Positions 34,675-41,613 of a stretch of DNA of 64,000 nucleotides are shown piece after piece. Source of the DNA: Modicisalibacter sp049808615. GTDB taxonomy: Bacteria; Pseudomonadota; Gammaproteobacteria; Pseudomonadales; Halomonadaceae. The stretch covers positions 1 to 64,000 of the forward strand of contig NZ_JBNCAN010000002.1 of NCBI RefSeq assembly GCF_049808615.1, read 5' to 3'. Position 1 is the stretch's first letter, and every line of letters starts with the position of its first letter. The notes below the pieces were generated by a model. The model made no database searches. It saw nothing but the letters and a program-made list of their open reading frames with translations, and was not told where the DNA came from. The position numbers and the translations under genes are program-made.

Positions 34675-35694
34675 ATGAAGGCCGTCCTTCGCCAGACACT
34701 GGGCGCGTTACTTGCCACGGCAATGTTCGCCAGCCCAGCCGCTCAGGCTGCAGAAGACTTCGATCCTGCCCACAATCCCAAGACTCAGGCCCTGGTCGAC
34801 GAACTGGTATCGCGTGGGGGCGATCGGGATTGGCTGGAGCTGGCATTGCGCCAGGCCGAGTTTCGCCCTGCCGTACTGGAGGCCATGACCGGTGCCGCCG
34901 AGCGCCGTCTGGTATGGCACGAGTATCGGGATATCTTCATCAAGCCGCAACGCATCGAAGAGGGGGCGGCGTTCATCCAGGCACACCAGGAAGCCTTCGA
35001 CAAGGCTCAGGCCGAGTATGGCGTCGCGCCGGAAGTGATCGCCGCCATCATTGGCGTCGAAACCTTTTACGGGCGTCATACCGGCACACATCGGGTCATC
35101 GACTCCCTGGCGACCCTGGCATTTCATCATCCCAAGCGGGGCGATTTCTTTCGCGGTGAGCTGGCGGCATTTCTCGAAATCACCAGTGAGCAGAATGTCG
35201 ATCCACTGACCCTGGAGGGCTCCTACGCCGGTGCCATGGGTTTTCCACAATTCATTCCGACCAGTTATCAGGCCTATGCCGTGGACTTCGACGGCGATGG
35301 CAAGCGTGATCTTTGGCATAACCCGGTCGATGCAATCGGCAGCGTCGGCAATTACTTCGCCCGGCATGGCTGGAAGACGGATGGCGCCATCGTCACCGAG
35401 GCCAAGGGCCCCAAGACACCCCCCAAGGCGGTGAATTTCAACCGTACCCAGAAGCCTTATGTGAGTGTCGGTGATTTGCGTGGCGAAGGTGTCGAACCAA
35501 CCGCTGGCGCAGTCCTCGAGGATTCGGACCAGGTGATTCCGTTATCGCTGGAGACCCGTGATGGTTCGATGCGCTACCTGCTGGGCCACGACAATTTCTA
35601 TGTCATCACGCGTTACAATCACAGCCATCTTTATGCCATGGCCGTGACCACCCTGGCTCAGCGCATCCGTGACGTCCTGGAGAGTGAGGTATGA
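34675..35694 (+). CDS. mltB: membrane-bound lytic murein transglycosylase B
   Basis: The 339-residue periplasmic enzyme cuts glycan strands to 1,6-anhydro ends. It has a cleavable signal peptide (ending AAQA-AEDF) without a lipobox Cys, so unlike E. coli MltB it appears soluble rather than lipid-anchored. The catalytic Glu lies in IIGVETFYGRHTGTHRVIDSLATLAF, and the family block YAGAMGFPQFIPTSYQAYAVDFDGDGKRDLW follows. Its stop overlaps the rlpA start as ATGA. Confidence 0.95.
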   Translation: MKAVLRQTLGALLATAMFASPAAQAAEDFDPAHNPKTQALVDELVSRGGDRDWLELALRQAEFRPAVLEAMTGAAERRLVWHEYRDIFIKPQRIEEGAAFIQAHQEAFDKAQAEYGVAPEVIAAIIGVETFYGRHTGTHRVIDSLATLAFHHPKRGDFFRGELAAFLEITSEQNVDPLTLEGSYAGAMGFPQFIPTSYQAYAVDFDGDGKRDLWHNPVDAIGSVGNYFARHGWKTDGAIVTEAKGPKTPPKAVNFNRTQKPYVSVGDLRGEGVEPTAGAVLEDSDQVIPLSLETRDGSMRYLLGHDNFYVITRYNHSHLYAMAVTTLAQRIRDVLESEV

Positions 35695-36713
35695 TACGAC
35701 GTTTGCTGTGTGCCGGGTTGGCCTTTGCGCTCCTGGCAGGGTGTGCCGGCGGCGGTCATAGAGGCGATGGTGCCCCAGGTTCTGCAACGAAAAGTTCCGC
35801 AGCGAAGAGCGGCGGTGGGCGTTATGCCATGAACAGTGATGCCTACCCGGAGTTGCCTCCAGACGTTTCCGATGTGCCCGATGCCGTGCCTCGGGTCGAG
35901 CCCCGATCCGCCAGCGGCAACCGCCCCACCTATCAGGTATGGGGCAAGACCTATCATGTATTGTCGGATTCTACCGGCTACGAGAAACAAGGCACCGCCT
36001 CCTGGTATGGCCAGAAGTTTCACGGCTACGCCACGGCCAGCGGTGAAATCTACGATATGTACAAGATGTCCGCGGCGCATCGTTCATTACCGCTGCCGAC
36101 CTATGCGCGAGTCACCAATATCGACAACGGACGCTCGGTCATCGTCAAGGTCAACGATCGGGGGCCTTTTCATGGCGATCGTCTGATCGATCTTTCCTAT
36201 GCGGCGGCGGCGCGTCTGGATATCCTGGGTAATGGTACGGGACGAGTGGACGTCGAAGCCATCGATCCGGTGGCCTGGCAAGCGCGACAGCAGAACACGG
36301 CCCCGCCCGGCGAACGACGCCAGGTCACTCGGTCGTCCCCGGCGCCAACGGTTGCCGCATCAACCTCATCACCTTCCTCTCAAGGACAAGCCTCTCCAGG
36401 GCCAGCCCTTCAAAAGCAAGGCGCGCCGAAGGCGTCCAGCATCGCGTCCTCCAACGAGACGCAGGCCACGAGGGGAATTGGTGGCTCACGTCTCTTCCTG
36501 CAGGTTGCGGCGCTCGGCTCCGCGACCAGCGCCCAGGCGCTTCGTACGCGATTGCAAAGCACACTTGATCGCCCGGTGAGGGTCGATAGCGACAGCCGTG
36601 TACACCGTGTCCAGGTCGGGCCGGTGAAAGATCAACCTGCATTGGAAGCCCTGCGCAAAGAACTCGAGCAGGCAGGCTTCGCGCAAGCCTTTACCATAAG
36701 AGCTCAAGAGTGA
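35691..36713 (+). CDS. rlpA: septal ring lytic transglycosylase RlpA, lipoprotein
   Basis: The 340-residue product begins with a lipoprotein signal (MIRRLLCAGLAFALLAGCAG, lipid Cys18). The middle is a double-psi beta-barrel with GTASWYGQKFHGYATASGEIYD, RVTNIDNGRSVIVKVNDRGPFHGDRLIDLSYAAAARL, and the C-terminal 70 residues are a SPOR domain (RLFLQVAALGSATSAQALRTRL) that binds denuded glycan. In Pseudomonas RlpA cleaves such glycan during cell separation. A Ser/Pro/Gln-rich linker joins the domains. It is coupled to mltB and followed by dacA. Confidence 0.95.
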   Translation: MIRRLLCAGLAFALLAGCAGGGHRGDGAPGSATKSSAAKSGGGRYAMNSDAYPELPPDVSDVPDAVPRVEPRSASGNRPTYQVWGKTYHVLSDSTGYEKQGTASWYGQKFHGYATASGEIYDMYKMSAAHRSLPLPTYARVTNIDNGRSVIVKVNDRGPFHGDRLIDLSYAAAARLDILGNGTGRVDVEAIDPVAWQARQQNTAPPGERRQVTRSSPAPTVAASTSSPSSQGQASPGPALQKQGAPKASSIASSNETQATRGIGGSRLFLQVAALGSATSAQALRTRLQSTLDRPVRVDSDSRVHRVQVGPVKDQPALEALRKELEQAGFAQAFTIRAQE

Positions 36714-36754
36714 GCCTCATTTTTTCTTCAGCAAGAATCACGAGATACAACGAT

Positions 36755-37948
36755 ATGAGACTGTCCGCTTTACCCGTTACGCTAGGGCGCCTGTTACCCG
36801 CCACCCTGACCGCTTGCGCGCTGCTGATATCGCCGGTTCAGGCCCAGCAACAAGCGCTGCCGGAATCGATGGTGCCTTCCCCGCCTGGCCTGGCGGCGAG
36901 TTCCTGGCTATTGATGGATGCCAATAGTGGTGAAGTGCTGGTCGAGCACGAGGCGGATCAGCCCCTGCCTCCGGCGAGCCTGACCAAGATGATGACGGCC
37001 TATATCGTCGAGCGGGAAATAGATGATAATCGTATCTCGCCCGAGGATCAGGTCAATATCAGCGAGAATGCCTGGCGCACCGGCGGCTCACGCATGTTCA
37101 TCAAAGAAGGCACTCAGGTCGGGGTCGAGGAATTGCTCAAGGGCGTGGTTATCCAGTCGGGTAATGATGCCAGCGTCGCCCTGGCCGAGCATATTGCCGG
37201 CTCCGAGTCCGCCTTTGCCGACTTGATGAATCAGCAGGCCCAGCGCCTGGGGATGAGCAACTCCCATTTCGTCAACGCCACTGGGCTTCCCCACGAAAAT
37301 CATTACGCTTCCGCCAAGGATCTGGCCATACTGGCCAAGCACATCATCAAGGATTATCCGGATCACTACGACACCTACTCCGAGAAGTACTTCACCTACA
37401 ATGGCATTCGTCAGCCCAATCGCAATCGCTTACTGTGGCGCGATCCTTCCGTCGATGGTCTCAAGACCGGCCACACCGAAGCCGCCGGTTATTGCCTGGT
37501 GGCCTCGGCCAAGAAGGACGAGACTCGTCTAATTGCCGTGGTGATGGGCACCAAATCGGATGAGGCCCGAGCCCAGGAAGCACAGAAGCTCTTGAGCTAC
37601 GGTTTTCGCTTCTTCGAAACCTTCAAGCTTTACGATGGCGGCGCAGTACTCGACAAGCCCCGCGTCTGGGGGGGTGAAAAAGATACTCTGCGCCTGGGGG
37701 TAAGCGAGGACGTCTATCTGACCGCGCCTCAGGGCAAGCGTGACAGCATGACCGCAAGACTCGATATTCAAGACACCATCAAGGCACCCATCGAGGCCGG
37801 GCAGCGCCTCGGCACGCTCAAGGTGCAGCTGGGAGATGAGGTGGTCAAGGAGCAGCCGCTCATTGCCTTGGAAAGCATCCCGGAAGGCGGGTTTTTCAAA
37901 AGGATCTGGGATAATATCGTGCTGTTTGTTACCGGTCTTTTTAACTGA
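36755..37948 (+). CDS. dacA: D-alanyl-D-alanine carboxypeptidase (PBP5/6 type)
   Basis: The 397-residue low-molecular-weight PBP trims the terminal D-Ala from pentapeptides. It has a signal peptide (cleavage near SPVQA-QQQ), the three active-site motifs PASLTKMM, SGNDA and KTGHTEAAG, a C-terminal beta domain and a terminal amphipathic helix (FFKRIWDNIVLFVTGLFN) that holds it to the inner membrane. I use ATG 36755 because it gives a compact signal peptide; a GTG at 36710 overlapping the rlpA stop is also in frame. A hairpin follows the gene. Confidence 0.94.
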   Translation: MRLSALPVTLGRLLPATLTACALLISPVQAQQQALPESMVPSPPGLAASSWLLMDANSGEVLVEHEADQPLPPASLTKMMTAYIVEREIDDNRISPEDQVNISENAWRTGGSRMFIKEGTQVGVEELLKGVVIQSGNDASVALAEHIAGSESAFADLMNQQAQRLGMSNSHFVNATGLPHENHYASAKDLAILAKHIIKDYPDHYDTYSEKYFTYNGIRQPNRNRLLWRDPSVDGLKTGHTEAAGYCLVASAKKDETRLIAVVMGTKSDEARAQEAQKLLSYGFRFFETFKLYDGGAVLDKPRVWGGEKDTLRLGVSEDVYLTAPQGKRDSMTARLDIQDTIKAPIEAGQRLGTLKVQLGDEVVKEQPLIALESIPEGGFFKRIWDNIVLFVTGLFN

Positions 37949-37954
37949 TCTCGC

Positions 37955-37983
37955 GCCGACCATGACCTTGGCTCATGGTCGGC
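37955..37983 (+). terminator. hairpin after dacA
   Basis: An 11-base stem GCCGACCATGA/TCATGGTCGGC with a seven-base loop ends just before CTTTCCC. The T-run is short, but position and stem strength fit a terminator or attenuator between dacA and ybeD. Confidence 0.7.
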
Positions 37984-38011
37984 CTTTCCCTGAGCCCCTT
38001 AACCATCCCCC

Positions 38012-38040
38012 TTGGTCGCAACGCAAAGGTTGAGTAGAAT
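38012..38040 (+). promoter_or_regulatory. candidate promoter for ybeD-lipB-lipA
   Basis: TTGGTC (38012-38017) and TAGAAT (38035-38040) are 17 bases apart, right after the dacA hairpin and 31 bases before the ybeD start. The -10 box is good and the -35 box moderate. Confidence 0.5.
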
Positions 38041-38071
38041 ACTCGGAAATAGGTTGTGCCGAGTAATCGTC

Positions 38072-38374
38072 ATGAATGACAAGTCCTTGCGAGATTTACG
38101 CACCGAGACACCCCAGTCTCCACCCAAGATAGTGTTTCCCTGCGATTATTCACTCAAGATCGTGGGTGACGCTTCGCCAGATTTTCAGGCGGTTGTCGTC
38201 GAGACCATCAAGGTGCATGCACCGGCCTTCGATGAGAATGCCATGAGTGCGGTAGATAGCCGCAATGGGCGCTTTCAGTCGTTACGAGTGACAATTACTG
38301 CTACCGGTAACGATCAATTGCAGGCACTGTTTGCCTCGCTCAAGGCCACCGGTCGTGTTCATATGGTGCTATGA
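38072..38374 (+). CDS. ybeD: DUF493 family protein YbeD
   Basis: The 100-residue protein has the small ferredoxin-like (ACT-like) fold of the YbeD/DUF493 family: FPCDYSLKIVGDASPDFQAVVVETIKVHAP, then SRNGRFQSLRVTITATGNDQLQALFASLKATGRVHMVL. The role is not established, though it is conserved between dacA and lipB in many gammaproteobacteria, suggesting a link to lipoylation or the envelope. The start is ATG 38072; the upstream frame would run into the promoter. lipB begins immediately after its stop. Confidence 0.93.
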   Translation: MNDKSLRDLRTETPQSPPKIVFPCDYSLKIVGDASPDFQAVVVETIKVHAPAFDENAMSAVDSRNGRFQSLRVTITATGNDQLQALFASLKATGRVHMVL

Positions 38375-39067
38375 ATGGCTGCGTTAGACGTTTATCGTCT
38401 GGGGCGCCAACCCTACGCGCCGGTGTGGCGTGCCATGCGTGCGTTCACCGATCGCCGGGATTCGACGTCTCGGGACGAAATCTGGCTTGTCGAGCATGAG
38501 CCGGTGTTTACCCAGGGCCAGGCAGGACGTGCCGAACACGTGCTCATGCCGGGCGACATTCCCGTGGTGCATACCGATCGAGGCGGCCAGGTCACCTATC
38601 ATGGCCCGGGCCAACTGGTCATGTATCCGCTGCTGGACGTGCGTCGGCGCAAGCTAGGGGTGCGAGAACTCGTCACGGCGCTGGAAAACAGCGTAATCGA
38701 CGCACTCGCCGAGCAGGGTGTCGAAGCCCATCCCAGAGCCGATGCACCAGGGGTCTATGTCAGGGATGACAAGATTGCGTCATTAGGGCTACGTATTCGT
38801 CGCGGTTGCAGCTTCCATGGTGTCGCCTTCAATATCGATATGGATCTTGCACCGTTCGCGCGTATCAATCCGTGCGGCTACGCTGGCTTGAACATGACTC
38901 AGATGAACGATCTGGTCGAGCGGCGCCCGCCCCTCGACGAGGAAGCCACTCGCCTGGTGCGTTGTTTCGCCGCGCGGCTGGGTGAGGACAGTATCAACGA
39001 GTGTCGTGGCATACCCGAGGGGGTCATGTCCGAGTTAACCGCCGACTCTTCTCAAACCGCAGGATAG
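38375..39067 (+). CDS. lipB: octanoyl-[acyl-carrier-protein]:protein N-octanoyltransferase
   Basis: The 230-residue enzyme moves octanoate from acyl carrier protein onto the lipoyl domains of E2 and GcvH proteins. The signature DRGGQVTYHGPGQLVMYPLLD, the catalytic Lys in DDKIASLGLRIRRGCSFHG and the catalytic Cys in FARINPCGYAGL are present. The start ATG 38375 abuts the ybeD stop. lipA follows five bases later, so the two steps of lipoate synthesis are coexpressed. Confidence 0.96.
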   Translation: MAALDVYRLGRQPYAPVWRAMRAFTDRRDSTSRDEIWLVEHEPVFTQGQAGRAEHVLMPGDIPVVHTDRGGQVTYHGPGQLVMYPLLDVRRRKLGVRELVTALENSVIDALAEQGVEAHPRADAPGVYVRDDKIASLGLRIRRGCSFHGVAFNIDMDLAPFARINPCGYAGLNMTQMNDLVERRPPLDEEATRLVRCFAARLGEDSINECRGIPEGVMSELTADSSQTAG

Positions 39068-39072
39068 GACCG

Positions 39073-40071
39073 ATGACCGAGACCACTGTCGCTAGTCAAG
39101 AACGGGCCGCTCCGGCCCCCAAGAAGCCCCGTGCCGAACGAGGCGTCAAGTTGCGTGGTGCCGACAAGGTGGCGCGTATTCCGGTCAAGGTGATTCCCAC
39201 CGAGACACTACCCAAGAAACCCGACTGGCTTCGGGTGCGCATGCCGGTATCCCAGGAAGTGACACGGATCAAGCAGACGCTGCGCAAGCACGGGCTGCAC
39301 ACGGTGTGCGAGGAGGCCACTTGTCCCAATATCGGCGAGTGCTTCAATGGTGGTACCGCCACCTTCATGATCATGGGCGATATCTGCACCCGACGCTGTC
39401 CGTTTTGTGACGTGGCCCACGGCCGTCCCAACGCGCTCAATGAGAACGAGCCCCGGGAATTGGCCGAAGCCATTGCCGAAATGCGGCTGAAGTACGTGGT
39501 GGTCACCTCGGTGGATCGTGACGATCTGCGTGATGGCGGGGCACAGCATTTCGTCGATTGTATTCGTGAGATCCGTAATGACAGTCCGTCGATCGAGATC
39601 GAGGTGTTGGTGCCAGACTTCCGTGGGCGCATGCAGAAGGCACTGGACATTCTCGAGCAGACGCCGCCGGACGTCTTCAATCACAATCTGGAAACCGTGC
39701 CGTCGATCTATCGCCGCGTGCGCCCCGGAGCCGACTATCAATGGTCGCTGGATCTGCTCAAGGGTTACAAGGCACGGCGCCCCGACGTGCTGACCAAATC
39801 AGGGCTGATGCTGGGGGTAGGCGAGACGGATGAGCAGGTCATCGAGGTAATGCGCGATCTGCGGGCTCATGATGTCGACATGCTGACCCTGGGACAGTAC
39901 ATGCAGCCGTCCCGTAATCATCTGCCGGTGGATCGCTGGGTACACCCGGACACCTTTGCCTGGTTTGCCGAGCAGGGCAAGGCGATGGGCTTCACCCACG
40001 TCGCTTCCGGGCCATTGGTGCGCTCGTCCTATCATGCCGACCAGCAGGCCCACGGTATCGAAGTCAAGTAG
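39073..40071 (+). CDS. lipA: lipoyl synthase
   Basis: The 332-residue radical-SAM enzyme inserts two sulfurs into octanoylated lipoyl domains. The radical-SAM cluster motif is CTRRCPFCDVAHG and the auxiliary cluster motif CEEATCPNIGEC. LMLGVGETDEQVIEVMRDLR and the C-terminal GFTHVASGPLVRSSYHADQQ, whose RSSYH Ser binds the auxiliary cluster, are conserved. ATG 39073 has AGGA close upstream; the frame extends into lipB but that start is unlikely. A textbook terminator follows. Confidence 0.97.
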   Translation: MTETTVASQERAAPAPKKPRAERGVKLRGADKVARIPVKVIPTETLPKKPDWLRVRMPVSQEVTRIKQTLRKHGLHTVCEEATCPNIGECFNGGTATFMIMGDICTRRCPFCDVAHGRPNALNENEPRELAEAIAEMRLKYVVVTSVDRDDLRDGGAQHFVDCIREIRNDSPSIEIEVLVPDFRGRMQKALDILEQTPPDVFNHNLETVPSIYRRVRPGADYQWSLDLLKGYKARRPDVLTKSGLMLGVGETDEQVIEVMRDLRAHDVDMLTLGQYMQPSRNHLPVDRWVHPDTFAWFAEQGKAMGFTHVASGPLVRSSYHADQQAHGIEVK

Positions 40072-40096
40072 ACCTCTCGGAATATAATGCAAGCAG

Positions 40097-40126
40097 ACCC
40101 CATGAGCGCAAGCCATGGGGTTTTTT
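40097..40126 (+). terminator. intrinsic terminator after lipA
   Basis: An eight-base stem ACCCCATG/CATGGGGT with a nine-base loop is followed by six T. Confidence 0.9.
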
Positions 40127-40207
40127 CATGAGTGCAAGCTACGCTTCTTGTAAGTGAGGGCTGCGCTTATGCCGACAGCTTCTCGAAACCAGACGGGGAG
40201 AAGTAGA

Positions 40208-40897
40208 GTGAATGCCAAAGGAATTCTCGATCAGTTGATGAAGCAGGCCAGTAGCGTAAGTGGTGCTTCAGGTGGCAGCGGTACCTCAAAGGGTGGGTTC
40301 GATATCGGCAAGCTGGCCGGCAGTGGCGCCCTCGGAATGCTGCTTGGCACCAAACGAGGCCGCAAGCTAGGCGGGCAAGGGCTTAAATACGGCGCCTTGG
40401 CGGGGCTGGGCATGCTGGCCTGGAAGGCTTGGCAGCATCACCAGCAATCCTCCGCGGCGAGTGGTTCAGACGCTGGCGTGGGCCAGCCGAACTCGGCTCC
40501 AGCCGGCAAAGCCGGGCCTTTGGAGCAGCTCGAGGGGCAGCAGCAGGAGCAGCGCAGCCTGGCGATTCTTCAGGCTATGATCGCCGCCGCCCGGGCGGAT
40601 GGTCATATCGATGCCGAGGAGCGCGCTCAGTTGGTGGAGCAGATGGATGCAATGGGCGCTGATGATGAGCTGCATGCCTGGATGGAGCGGCAGATGCGCG
40701 AACCGCTCGATGCCCAGGATATCGCTGCCCAGGCGGATTCACCCCAGGCGGCCCGAGAAATGTATCTGGCCAGCGTGGCCATCGTCGATGAGCAGAATCC
40801 AATGGAGCGTGCCTGGCTGGATCAACTGGCCGGCGCTCTCGAGCTGGAGCCCGGCATTGTCAGGGAGCTTGAAGCTCAAGCCGCCTCTGATACCTGA
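40208..40897 (+). CDS. DUF533 / TerB-like protein (YebE type)
   Basis: The 229-residue product has a glycine-rich N-terminal half with a hydrophobic segment (GALGMLLGTKRGRKLGGQGLKYGALAGLGMLAWKAWQ), then a helical TerB-like domain (RSLAILQAMIAAARADGHIDAEERAQLVEQMD). This is the plan of DUF533 proteins such as YebE. The helices resemble the tellurite-resistance TerB fold, but this does not prove such a role. GTG 40208 is chosen because GGGGAG at 40195-40200 lies seven bases before it. A shortened relative of its N-terminal half follows downstream. Confidence 0.82.
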   Translation: MNAKGILDQLMKQASSVSGASGGSGTSKGGFDIGKLAGSGALGMLLGTKRGRKLGGQGLKYGALAGLGMLAWKAWQHHQQSSAASGSDAGVGQPNSAPAGKAGPLEQLEGQQQEQRSLAILQAMIAAARADGHIDAEERAQLVEQMDAMGADDELHAWMERQMREPLDAQDIAAQADSPQAAREMYLASVAIVDEQNPMERAWLDQLAGALELEPGIVRELEAQAASDT

Positions 40898-41022
40898 TGA
40901 TCAATGACACAAGAGCACACAGGCCAACGCTTGCCCGAGGGCTTGCGTGACAGGCTATTCTGGAACCTAATAGCCAATAGGGTATATCACTAGTGGTGTT
41001 TCATGCGTGAGGAGATGACATT

Positions 41023-41364
41023 ATGGAAGATAAAGGGGCTTGGGATCATCTGAGGAAGGCGGCGGAAGAATTGTGCGATTCTTCACAGGGTCGTGGCGTC
41101 GATACGCGCAGTGCTCTGGCTGGCGGCTTATTGGGCTTGTTGGTCAGTACCCGGGGAGGACGCACTCTCTTGGGCAAGACCCTCAAATATGGCATCGTTG
41201 CCGGGCTTGGCGCGTTGGCCTGGCAGTCACGTCAACGCGACCAGGCAGGAACTGGCCGGATTGCTAGGGATTCTTTCTCGACCACCGACGGCGTCAAGGG
41301 CACTTCGGAAGATGCCGTTAAAGGGACCTCTGACCCCGGCGGCCGAGATTTTCCGTCGCTTTAA
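41023..41364 (+). CDS. small protein related to the N-terminal half of the DUF533 protein
   Basis: The 113-residue product has RSALAGGLLGLLVSTRGGRTLLGKTLKYGIVAGLGALAWQ, clearly similar to the glycine-rich hydrophobic segment of the preceding gene, but it has no TerB-like domain. It starts MEDKGAWDHLRKAAEELCDSSQG and ends in a short Gly/Ser/Thr tail. GGAG stands ahead of ATG 41023. It is probably a partial duplicate that has kept only the membrane-associating part; whether it works with the full-length protein is unknown. A hairpin follows. Confidence 0.7.
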   Translation: MEDKGAWDHLRKAAEELCDSSQGRGVDTRSALAGGLLGLLVSTRGGRTLLGKTLKYGIVAGLGALAWQSRQRDQAGTGRIARDSFSTTDGVKGTSEDAVKGTSDPGGRDFPSL

Positions 41365-41399
41365 ACCGAACTTGGTCGTGATCCCGCTGCTTTTTTCAT

Positions 41400-41419
41400 G
41401 CGCCCGGAAAACCGGGCGC
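41400..41419 (+). terminator. hairpin after the small DUF533-related gene
   Basis: An eight-base stem GCGCCCGG/CCGGGCGC closes an AAAA loop, followed by a mixed TTCTGT sequence. It is probably a terminator, although the T-run is poor. Confidence 0.6.
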
Positions 41420-41613
41420 TTCTGTATCCGTCGCTTCTTACTCTTCTCATTCAAGTAATATGAAATGGTAATCTTTTTAACGCCTCAAAATGTTTAAGTG
41501 CTGCTCCGTGGAGCATGCCGTCATTCGTCGTAACCGACGTAGCATTTTAATGCATCCAGCGGGGTGTCAATGTTATTCTGCAGCGCAGCAATTCCCATGT
41601 ATGGAGTCAAGGC

